This document shows, piece after piece, positions 33,034 through 42,595 of a DNA stretch of 64,000 nt. The stretch is from Undaria pinnatifida (taxonomy: Eukaryota > Sar > Phaeophyceae > Laminariales > Alariaceae). The position numbers and the translations under genes are program-made. The notes under the pieces were generated by a model. It was not told where the DNA came from and did no database searches. It saw nothing but the letters and a program-made list of their open reading frames with translations. Within the stretch, counting starts at the first letter, position 1, and every line of letters begins with the position of its first letter. Location of the stretch: contig JABAKD010000023.1 in assembly GCA_012845835.1 (NCBI GenBank), forward strand, positions 16,674,702 through 16,738,701, given 5' to 3'.

Positions 33034-35481
33034 CAAGGGCTTGAATGGGAACAAATGGGATGGGAATCCCATCTAAAATGGGATGGGATGGGAATGGGAT
33101 GGGAATCCCACAGTGGGATACGCGCTTCCCATCCCACCAAGTCCCATCCCATCTCAAATTCCTGCCCCACTTACTCCCACATAACCGATATAGCACCACT
33201 GCCATCCCACCTGCTTCCCATCCCACCATCGGCACAGCTACTCCCGTCCCAATCCTACTGTAAAAGTAGCCACTTCCGTCCCAGTGTGCACTGTGAGCGC
33301 AAGACTTCCCATATGCCAGTTCCCCATTTTATTCCAAATAGAATGTCCTGCAGCGCCCGGGCCACTGGGCCAACACCCACGCACGCGGGTTGAATCTGAA
33401 TGTAAAAAAAAATCTTGGCATGTTTGTTTTTGTGCCGCCGGCCGCAGGGCACACACACAACTCTATGTCGGACCCTACCGGCGACGGCGGCTCTCAACCT
33501 TTGTCACAGACACCCGATGCACAGTCACCCGATACATCATTCAAGGTAAACGGTGTTACCGTACAGCCGATCGGTGCTGGGACAAAGAGAAAGAAGCAGA
33601 CGTCTTCGATTTGGAAGCATGTCGTAGAGTTCACCCCGGCGACGAGGGACGGCAAGATCGTCAAGTGTATGCCAAGATTCCACTTCCCGCGGTGGACAAC
33701 GTTCCAGCGCGCGAGATGATCTGCGGCTTCTTGATGAAGTACGTCCGAGCTGACCCCAGCAAAGGCATCGCTGCTGGAGGGACAAAAGGCATTTGGAACC
33801 ACTTCGGAGGCTGTCATTCTGAGATAAAAAAAGACGAGATGCCTCTGAGCTCCCACAGCAACGAAGGCAGGAAGAGGAGGGCGGACATATTTTCCGGAGG
33901 TAAGAGAGGGGGGCTACTACAGTATCGCCTGCGTTAGCAATGGTGTGCTGTGTGCCTTTGTGTGCTGTTTGCTGTTTGTTTTTTGTTTTTAGCTTTGAGT
34001 GTTTTGCTCAAATGTAAAACCACACACGTACAGACGCAGCAGCAGCGTACAGCAGTACAGTAGCATGTGTAAGCATTGCTTCTCATGCCTACGTAGGTGT
34101 CGCACACCAACTGCACATCGGTACAACTCATCTCACTCCTCCTCACTACCCATATCCAATGACAAGCACTCTCATTCCTACCTCCTACGCTCTTATGATG
34201 CAAAGAACCACAAATGATTTACACTTGACGGACCATACGGAAGATAACACCAATACGTTGAATATCACCCCTCCTAAAACTAAAAACATGAAGGCAAACA
34301 AACGGTGATAACAGACTACGGATTGCTAGCTATACGGATTGCGGATTTGTTTGTACCGTAAGAGCCGGAACAGGAGAGGGAGGGTCAGTGAGTGTACAAC
34401 AGTCCCCCTGACTTTTAGTAGAAGTGGAAATTAAAAATTCATTTAATAAAAACATAAAAACAAACTTTGTTTTATTCTACGTTTATTTCTGATTTTGTTT
34501 TTTTTCGATTTTTCTCCTCGTTAAGGGGATATGTATATTTTTTCATTTTCATGTTTTGGCACAGCGTGCTACAGAATGGTCAAACGATATTTTCAATACC
34601 TATAATTTGTACATATAGCTTGCTTTTTATTTTCTCTTTTCTTTCCCTCCGTGCTGACTACACTCCGTGTTGGCCCTCTCTCCCTTTCAATCCCTTTTCC
34701 CGCCTCCCCGTCTTGTGCGGATCATTTGCAGGCAACGGCCAGACACAAGAGAGCGGAGGCAAAGGACCGATGGACAGACGCATAGTCAAGACGCTTACCA
34801 AGACACGACAAGAGGAGCAGGACCGGCGCTATGTTGCGATGTGCGCCGTCGACTTCCGACCTTTCAGCATGTTCGACACTCCCGCGTTTCGCTGGTGCCT
34901 CGGAGGCTTTTCGCCGGCGTACATACAGAAGCCAATATTGTTTGCTTTTCGATCGGGGTTGGTTGTTGATATAGCTTTGTTTTCGTTTTGGGCTACCAAT
35001 TAATCAATTAATAAGACAATAAGACGACCGTGAACGTGCTTCTGTTGGTCTGTTTGCAAGCCCCACTTAGCCCCACTGGTCCACGTAGTGTATGTATGCT
35101 GGGGAAGGGCTACCTACTCCCGCGCAGGTTCCCACATTGTCTTTCCCGGTGTTGTCCCATACTGGATCCCATGTTAAATCCCACATTTCCCGGCGGCGTC
35201 CCGCCGTCCCCCCTATGACACAACAGCCCCATCCCATCCCATCTCGATTTTTGAGGATTCCCATTTGGTCCCATCATTGCAAAACATTCCGACTTCCCGT
35301 CCCATTCCCATCCCAAGTAAAACGCAAGTGGTCCCATCCCCATTTTTTAGAGTGGGAGCGGCAACAAATGACCATGGGATCCCATCCCACACAAATATGG
35401 GACCCAAATTTTTCCCGCCTGCGGCGAGCGAAACCCTCCCATCCCACTTGCATGGGGCCCTCGGTCCCATTCAAGCCCTTG
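33034..35481 (+). mobile_element. hAT-superfamily DNA transposon, internally deleted
   Basis: Termini CAAGGGCTTGAATGGGA (33,034-33,050) and its exact complement (35,465-35,481) are flanked by the 8-bp target duplication GTCATTTC at 33,026-33,033 and 35,482-35,489. Removing the element rejoins the minisatellite in register with unit 1 (31,402-31,420). Both ends carry subterminal arrays of GGGATGGGAATCCCA motifs (33,050-33,260 and 35,130-35,470). An 8-bp duplication, a terminus beginning CA and a BED-type transposase exon are hAT hallmarks. At 2,448 bp with only the N-terminal transposase exons, it lacks the DDE/RNase H-like and hATC parts and should be non-autonomous. Confidence 0.93.
33465..35003 (+). 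pseudogene. hAT transposase, N-terminal exons only, frameshifted
   Basis: Exon 1 runs from the ATG at 33,465 to 33,899 and exon 2 from 34,732; the intron (33,900-34,731) has GTAAGA and TTTGCAG ends and a phase-1 join. Exon 1 begins with a Ser/Pro/Thr-rich tail, then SSIWKHVVEFTPATRDGKIV followed by KC, the start of a BED zinc finger. A frame change at about 33,670-33,717 separates it from MICGFLMKYVRADPSKG and GGTKGIWNHFGGCHSEI, the His-containing end of the finger. Exon 2 carries YVAMCAVDFRPFSMFDTPAF followed by RWCLGGFSPAYIQKP, the conserved block after the BED finger in hAT transposases. After that the frame drifts to a stop at 35,003 with no catalytic domain. Confidence 0.75.
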
Positions 35482-35800
35482 GTCATTTCCAGACCCACGA
35501 TTCAAAAACCGAGCCATTGCGAACCCACTATACAAAAATCAAGTCATTTTAGACTCCCCGTACAAATTCAAGTAATGTCAGACCCCCCAAACAAAAATCA
35601 GGTCGCCTTTAATTTCTCCGCTTTTTTTTTCATCACGCCCGTGCTCGCACTGCTTCACTCTTTAAGTCACACTCCTTGGCATCACAGTTGCTCGTATTGT
35701 GCTACCTCCGCTTTCCTAACATCGTACCTAGTTCTGCCATTACGGGCATGCGCGGAGCCGCAGGCGGGCGACAGCCCGCCGCGGCAAAGCCCCCCTGGTA
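35482..35800 (+). repeat. Delta repeat unit 2, right part
   Basis: Continues the minisatellite and ends, like unit 1, with a GGCGGGC-GACA-GCCCGCC hairpin (35,763-35,780), then GCGGCAAAGCCCCCCTGG (to 35,798) and TA. The end lies against AT-rich sequence and gamma copy 3. Confidence 0.85.
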
Positions 35801-35810
35801 TTATTGTATA

Positions 35811-36065
35811 TATAATACAGCTGCTGTGGCATAAGGTGCTGCATCTGCGATGCTGAACAAGGCACCTGTCGCAAGTGAACTAAAACCTCCCCTTGAACAT
35901 AGGTAAACTGAGCGAGCATCGCTGACGGAACGATGCGCTTGCGAGTCAGAAATGCCAGCGAGCATGAACGCATGAACAGAGCCTGCGGTCGTTTGTGAAC
36001 CATACGAAGAGGGAAATTCGCAAGTATGAACAGAATCTAAGCTTCGGAACAGCTACAGTATATAT
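35811..36065 (+). repeat. Gamma repeat, copy 3
   Basis: Begins TACAGCTGCTGTGGCATAAG and ends near GGAACAGCTACAGTATATA. It directly precedes alpha copy 4. Confidence 0.8.
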
Positions 36066-36086
36066 ACCGGTACAATATTGTAGATA

Positions 36087-37924
36087 GCTTCGGGTAGGGC
36101 AGGGCAGCACTTCGACAACTTAAGGTGTAGCTGTCCGATTTGGCATGCGTTGAACTTTAAAGTAATGCCAAGAGTTTAATACGAACATGGGATTATGAAA
36201 GTCATGATTTGACAGAAAAAAACGTAATATTATACAACAAAGAAGGCAAGGATAGGCGAAATACACTGTTAAATGCGCCTTCAAGTAAAAGTTGGCGTCT
36301 ATCAAACAAAAATACCGAAAATAGTATTATTGAGAACCTGCGTCGCCTCTAGGCGAAACGAAAGAGGCCTTGGCATTAATGAAGAGACTGCACTGCTGTC
36401 CCCGTGGCAATGGAGGTTCGAAGTCGACAGGATGCAAAGTCGGTTTGCATCAAACGTCGACATGGGCCCATGTCAGCCGGCGAGGTTTTGGAAGAAGATT
36501 GCTTTGTTTTTTACGTGAAGGCTGTCGCATTGATTGGTCTGCGTGGTTGCGGGCGAGGAGAAAAACGAAGAAGAGGAGGGCGATCTCTCGTTGCGTCGGC
36601 GTTGTCTAAGATAGGTGCGAGGGTGGCTTTGCTCGTACGGGAGGTTGACGTAGCGCTTCTTCTCTGTTTTTTCTCGAGAAGGCGGGATATGTGTGTCTGC
36701 TATCTTTGCTTCGTGGGTGCTTTCACGTTGTCGAAATCGGACGCGTCCCCTCGATACATAATATCCGGAGTGTCTCTACCATGACGACTGCTGATGGTGC
36801 CGTGCGTATTTCCCCAGAGACTGATATATTATTTACTGGTAGAAATAATCATACCTGGTATACCTTTCTTTGTAACATTTTTTTTTCTTCATCCCATTTA
36901 TCATCCCCGCACCATTCTCGCGCTCCCTCCCAGTAGTAACTCAGATCCGGGGTCACATAACGGGCCCTCCTCCTCCCTCCCCACTTCATTACGTGCCTTC
37001 ATTTTTACCGCGAGGAGAATCGAGCATTTTCTTCCCTCGTCGACTCGCGTCGAATTGTACCTAGCAGGCGCTCTCAGCAGTTGATCTCTTTTTTTTATTG
37101 CATTTTTGCAAATTAAGTCATATTTCATCGTGGTGGGTGTCGAACTCAAGGACAACCAAACGTTAGTAGTATTCGAGGGTAAAACCATTAGACCACCGGG
37201 GCGGCCGGCTGACAATCGATTAAAACAAAACAGGATCTTTGCATAGAGATTACATTCCCTCCTCCATATTGTATGAAATTGCGATGGTTGACGCGATATA
37301 GAATAAAGCGCAAAATACCTAAATATCAGCCTACGCGGAGTTTTAGATATCATGAACAACGAACGATCGCGACGGCAGAGCACGGCAAAGCATAGCGCTT
37401 CGCTCTGCTGAGCTAGCGCTGCGCTGCGATGCGCTGCTGAGCTGAGCCGCAGGGCACTGCACGGCGCTTCGTTGCTGTGAGCTATAGCGCTGCGATGGGG
37501 TACTGGGCGGTGTCGAGCTGATGATAAGCCAAGCCCAGATCTCAGCCGATGAAGCTTCGCCAACTACAAAACAAATGGTGGTAATCAAAGAAAAGCTAAA
37601 GCTGGACCGTTCCGCAACTAATGCACAGGCGGCTAATTAGCGGCAAATCAACTTACTAGACAAAAAAAAAGAAAAAATCGCGAAAAGGTTCAAAATCGTG
37701 TTGGCAGAAAAACCAAATTTGCAGGAAGCAGCTGAAAGGTCAAGAAACAGGCAATATTTCAGTTGTTGTTGTTCTCACATTAACTCGCACAATCCAGTCC
37801 GTGGTCACAGGACTGGTTCCAGTCACTCTGGAGCTGAGGAATACCTTAGGGAAAAACACAAACAACCCAAGGTGGTACACGCATAAATCACAGCTGACGC
37901 AATTCATGCCTCCACCAGAAACAT
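36087..37924 (-). repeat. Alpha repeat, copy 4
   Basis: As copies 1 and 2, but the terminal hairpin and AGCCCTTGTA signature are missing: it begins directly at CTTCGGGTAGGGCAGGGC. The SINE (37,090-37,210, minus strand) has an uninterrupted A box with one change (TGGTCTAATGG). Confidence 0.85.
37090..37210 (-). ncRNA. tRNA-derived SINE-like unit inside alpha copy 4
   Basis: Minus-strand copy of the unit at 24,004. A box TGGTCTAATGG and B box present; A-rich tail shortened to a T-run at 37,088-37,097 on the plus strand. Confidence 0.6.
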
Positions 37925-39893
37925 ATAAAAGTGAAATCGGGAGTCAGTATACGATGTGCCAGATCCATACCGGTGCATACGTCTCATTACTCGCGCCTGG
38001 GAAAACCGACTATACCGCTTGCCACCCAAAAGACTACCACGTATATATCACACGTAGTATCTATCACTACGCATACGCACAACAGACGTAAGTCAATTGG
38101 AAAAAAGAAACAAAGAACAAAGAAGAGAAAGGAAAGGAAATGGGTGCATGGGGCCAAGAAAAAGAAAAAGAAAAAGAAATATTGGGGGGTCTACAGGCGA
38201 GGCTGCCACCAGAACGGGATGTCACATGCCACGTGGTCTTTCGACGGTCTACAGCAGTATGCAGTAGTACTACGAACGACTTCCGATACACCCACCGAAG
38301 CACGGACTACCGGCCAATTACGCGATCGACAGCTGGCCGTGGTTGTCACGTGTCTCTGTGTTGGGGGCCCCTGCCCTGCCTCTTGTTGGCTCTGGAGAGT
38401 GATGCGTGTACGACTAAACTTGCCAACGGCACTCGCACTGCACTTTGAGCTATCTGCTGTGGTTCTGGTTGCTACTTGTTGCGGCATTATGTGCTAGGCG
38501 TTTCGCCCTTCGGCTACTGCTGCTACACCTGCTGTTGTGTGTTTGCCAATGTCGTCAATTGGCGTTCATGCTCGTCGTACATACTGCTGTTCTCACCGAG
38601 TACGTACGGGTTTCCTCGTACCTCAACCGTACGACGACGAGCTCAAAACAGAAGGAAGGTGACATGAAATGGCATGGACAATGGCCACATAGAAGCGAGC
38701 ACAGCGGGATAGTTCGCTGCGAATCAACCGCACTCGTTCATGCCTACAGCAGAGGCTGGCTGGAGTGTCAGCGGCCGTGCTAAAGCCAGGGCCAAACGCC
38801 GAAGAGACGGCTCTACCTGCTTTGTTTTGTCTCGAAATTCTGTTATATATTGGACAGAGTGATGCGTGTACGACTAAACTTGCCAACGGCACTCGCACTG
38901 CACTTTGAGCTATCTGCTGTAGTTCTGGTTGCTACTTGTTGCTGCAGAATGTGCTAGACGTTTCGCCCTTCGGCTACTGCTGCTACACCTGCTGTTTTGT
39001 GCTTGCCAATGTCGTCAGTTGGCGTTCATGCTCGTCGTACATACTGCTGTTCTCACCGAGTACGTACGGGTTTCCTCGTACCTCAACCGTACGACGACGA
39101 GCTCAAAACAGAAGGAAGGTGACATGAAATGGCATGGACAATGGCCACATAGAAGCGAGCACAGCGGGATAGTTCGCTGCGAATCAACCGCATTCGTTCA
39201 TGCCTACAGCAGAGGCTGGCTGGAGTGTCAGCGGCCGTGCTAAAGCCAGGGCCAAAGGCCGAAGAGACGGCTCTACCTGCTTTGTTTTGTCTCGAAATTC
39301 TGTTACGTGAAAGTATCATGATTTGGGAGTTATTTTGTCACGAAACGTCTTGCCGTCGGTAATTTGTGTCACGAAGTTGTTGGATATCGTCGGTAATTTG
39401 TGTCACGTTTTAGGTGAACCCACAATAAAAAATTGAATTTCCAGCTGGCAAAACGAGCAGAAACAAAAGCTATAAAATGCCGAGCAAGAAACCAAACGAA
39501 CTAGTAAAAAAGTACAGCAAAGAAACTAACGCTCGAGAGTATGCCACCGCAAAATTCCAAACATTATCACGTACCGTTTGTAAATTATGCCAATTTTGTA
39601 AATCATTCAGGCATTGCAGCCATTAAGATTCAACAATTTTTCCAAAATTCCTCCTCGACACTCGCTCGTCTCGCTCGGCACCCGTCCGCGTTCACGTCGA
39701 TGTGCGGAACGGACACGGCAGGGCGAGGGGCGTTGGAGCCGCCCCCCGAAGGCGGCGCTCGAACCAAGCCATATTCGACCGAGAATTCCAGTTCCGCGAA
39801 TCGCATACTTAGGCCGAGACAAAAAATTCCTGACCAAAGTCCATGACACCAAGGAATGACTCGATATTCAAGGAATTATTTTTGTATATATTT
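37925..39893 (+). repeat. Beta repeat, copy 4
   Basis: Starts ATAAAAGTGAAATCGGGAG. It lacks about 140 bp found in copies 1 and 2 between TCTTGTTGGCTCTGG and AGTGATGCGTGTACG. It has two tandem units (38,400-38,860, 38,861-39,305) and the terminal hairpin block at 39,735-39,760. Confidence 0.85.
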
Positions 39894-39898
39894 ATAGA

Positions 39899-40225
39899 CT
39901 AGTACAGCTGCTGTGGCATACGTTGCTGCATCTGCGATGTTGAACAAGGCACCTGCGGCCAGCGAACTAAACTTCCCTTGTGTCTTATACCTGATATATA
40001 GTACAACTACACTACTGCTGTGGCATTACATGAGCATGAACGCATGAACAAAAAACCCGCGGCCGTCAGCGAACCCGTATGACTAGAAAGACTCGCAAAT
40101 GCAACTACAGTTGAGGTACCACATGAGCATGAACGCATGAACAGGACCCGTGGTCGTCAGTGAACCATACGACTGGAAAAAAATCTCATATGTGAACAGA
40201 ATCTGAACATTTAGAACATTTTGCA
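39899..40225 (+). repeat. Gamma repeat, copy 4
   Basis: Begins TACAGCTGCTGTGGCATACG. The inner GAGCATGAACGCATGAACA block occurs twice (40,031 and 40,124). It completes a gamma-alpha-beta-gamma block (35,811-40,225). Confidence 0.75.
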
Positions 40226-40832
40226 CAAATACGAAATACGGCTGCTGTAATATCACCCGAGAGCGAGTAAACTACCATCCACACACGATCAAAATAGAAC
40301 TTCATGTTGGGGAACACAACTCCCCGCGCGGGTCACGTGCAGGCTGAACGTATAGCCTTATGTGTAGGTGTGTGGTGGTAGATACGGCAGACAGGAGAAC
40401 GTGGTCGGGCCACCCAATTACGTACGGGATAGAACGTAAATCGCAAGTAGACACGCAAATGTACCCACACGCAATAACACCGACTACACGCAAATGCACG
40501 CACACATAATAACACCGACTATGCATGTGAGACACATACCCACGCATGAGACAGAAAAAGGGACGGCCCACCCCACGAAACACCAGGAGAAAGCAAGAGA
40601 GGAAAGCAAACGAGTGCGCATGATGTCACGCCTCCAAACACGACGCAGCGCGAGGTGCTGATTTGAGCATAACACGATCCAAAATTTAGAGCATTTGAGC
40701 AATTTTGTGTTCCGAGAAGAAATAAATACACAATGTACATGTGTGCACCGAAAAGCTGGTCGTGAAAAAAACAATGATAGTAAGTGGGCCGTCCGAACTG
40801 GTTAATGAAGATCAAGCATGCGACTCACCGTA
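40226..40832. other. Non-coding interval
   Basis: No gene recognised; contains short repeats of CACGCAAATGNACNCACACG type (40,453-40,510). Confidence 0.4.
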
Positions 40833-41485
40833 TCCTTGTGAGTGACGTAGGTTGGTTTTGCCTTCTTCGCGACCGAACCAGCAGACACCCCAAGATTGCT
40901 GCTACTACCCTCGCCCTCTGTGCGCTCCGCCATTTCATCCAACTCGCCGATGAGGCTCTGCATGTCCTCTTGAGTGCGCTTGGGGACGGCCGACCCCGCT
41001 GGCGAGGCGCTCACGACGCTCTGGACGTCGTCGTCACGCTCCCGGTGGCCCTCCGCTCCCGCCGCCCGCACCGGAGGCGGAGAAAGAGATGCTCGGAAAA
41101 ATCAGGTAACCCTTCGCGACCTTCATTTTTCCCCGGTCAGAGCAGCGCCAGAGGTACTCGGCTACTTATGCGCACATGTCCCTCTTAGCGCGCTCCTCTA
41201 TTTCGCTTGGGGATCCCCCTGCGCCACACGCTGCGGCAGTAATGTTGAAAAATCCGGTGGGCTGTCCGCATCGCCCGCCGTCACCAACATGCCGAGGGTG
41301 GTCTGTAGGTTCGATGCGGAGAGCGACCAGGCCGCTCGAATGGAGCCGTCTAGCGGAATGCCCAACTTCTGTAGCACCCAGCGGCCGGTGCCCTGCCCGT
41401 CGTTGACCACGACCGCCTCCTCTACCGTGCTAAGCTCGTCGGGGACGACCGCCCTCGAGGCATCGATGTTTATTATCCCCGACAT
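40833..41485 (-). CDS. Partial minus-strand gene of unknown family
   Basis: An ATG at 41,485-41,483 opens about 95 codons (SGIINIDASRAVVPDELSTV..., GRWVLQKLGIPLDGSIRAAW...) to a TAG near 41,198. A second open piece (about 41,095-40,833) reads QEDMQSLIGELDEMAERTEG...KKAKPTYVTHKDT and ends at an excellent donor, ACG|GTGAGT, after TTTTCCGAG as a possible acceptor. Composition of both pieces is protein-like (acidic, heptad-like LIGELDEMAER). How they are joined was not resolved, and no exon follows the donor within the window. No known domain is recognised. A retroelement gag fragment is an alternative. Confidence 0.38.
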
Positions 41486-41640
41486 GGAGTCCACAAGCAA
41501 GGGAAAGGGTCAAAGGGAACAAGGAAAAGGGAAAGGGAAAACACCCGTACGACGAAGACGCGACGAAAGGAGAGGTTTCTGCGGTAGCCGTGCCAAAACC
41601 CCGAAGCAGGGCGAACGGGGTGGCGCGCACGCTGCCGATT

Positions 41641-41766
41641 GATTGTCTCAACAGATCAATTCTCAATCTGTGTTTTCTCTCGAAACAGGGTGCAAAATTG
41701 AAAAGTGAGCGTGTGTCCTGGCTCTCCAAAATATGGGTTCTTTATTTCATGACAGATTTGGGATCA
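41641..41766 (+). repeat. 127-bp dispersed repeat, copy B
   Basis: Counterpart of 5,555-5,681, about 97% alike. It lies just upstream of the minus-strand gene fragment; the flanks are unrelated to those of copy A. Confidence 0.8.
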
Positions 41767-42067
41767 TTAAGTAACAGTGACAACGACTTTTTTTGTTCGA
41801 ACGACGAAGACACGGCCGTAAGCAATTTGCATTTTGGTGTTGACATCATTTATAGGTATTGGCACGGCTGTGGGACGACGATTGAATTTGATCAGATAGG
41901 CGGTTGGGAATAACGGAGTCGAATGCAACCCTAGCCTTAGCTTCGAGCCTACGTGAAACTGCGGTGTTCTGCTGTGCCTCTTTCAGGATGTTTTCCCCTT
42001 GAATTGACGAGATACGACACGTGTTCTTTGTTTTGATCTTACTTCCCACCCATGTGCCGTAGGTACC

Positions 42068-42595
42068 ATGGAACAGCACAGCGGGTCAGCGCCGCAGGTG
42101 TATGCTGGCTATCGACGCCGGGCATCCCATTCTGGCACGTGGTACTCTGACGACAGCCAGCGATTGCGTCAGCAACTTGCAGGCATGTGTAGTTGTCGTG
42201 TTTATCATTGATCTTCTGAAAGCGACAGACAGTGGCGAAATGTAGCAGCGGCTCCGTGACGGCGCATTATCAAGTGGCGCGCGGTGGTTTGTTGCTGATC
42301 CGTCTCTGGTTGACGCACAACAATCAGCTGTTCGGGTGATTTCCATTGCTGCCTGTTGTAGGGTGAGTCTGCACTCACGAAAATGGTTGACCCCGCGTTT
42401 ACCGCACAAACCAAGAGTAAGCGTCCATCCTGACGCTGGTTGCCGGGGTGGTTCGACCGTACGCCTCGACATATTCGTGATACCAATTGGTCAGCTGCTT
42501 GCCGACTCTATTTCACCAGGTTGGCTTGGACTCGAAGCCCGGAGGACCGTGCCGGGAACTACCCGGGCCGTCATCGCCCCTCACGCGGGGTTCAG
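42068..42595 (+). CDS. MEMO1-like: MEMO1-like protein, first two exons only
   Basis: Exon 1 (42,068-42,182) starts at ATG in a CCATGG context and encodes RRASHSGTWYSDDSQRLRQQ before LAG. Exon 2 (42,520-42,595) encodes GWLGLEARRTVPGTTRAVIA followed by PHAGF. Joined in phase 1 they reproduce the start of the MEMO family (ASHAGSWY ... RAIIAPHAGY), including the His of PHAG that ligates metal in human MEMO1. The intron begins with GC (CAG|GCATGT) and ends TTTCACCAG, so it is a GC-AG intron. Exon 2 ends at TTCAG|GTTTGC, a usable donor. No later MEMO exon (GPSHH, SSDFCHWG or similar) was recognised downstream, so the gene is either truncated by the repeats or continues through a very long intron. 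MEMO proteins act in redox and cytoskeletal signalling in animals; the role in this organism is unknown. Confidence 0.75.
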
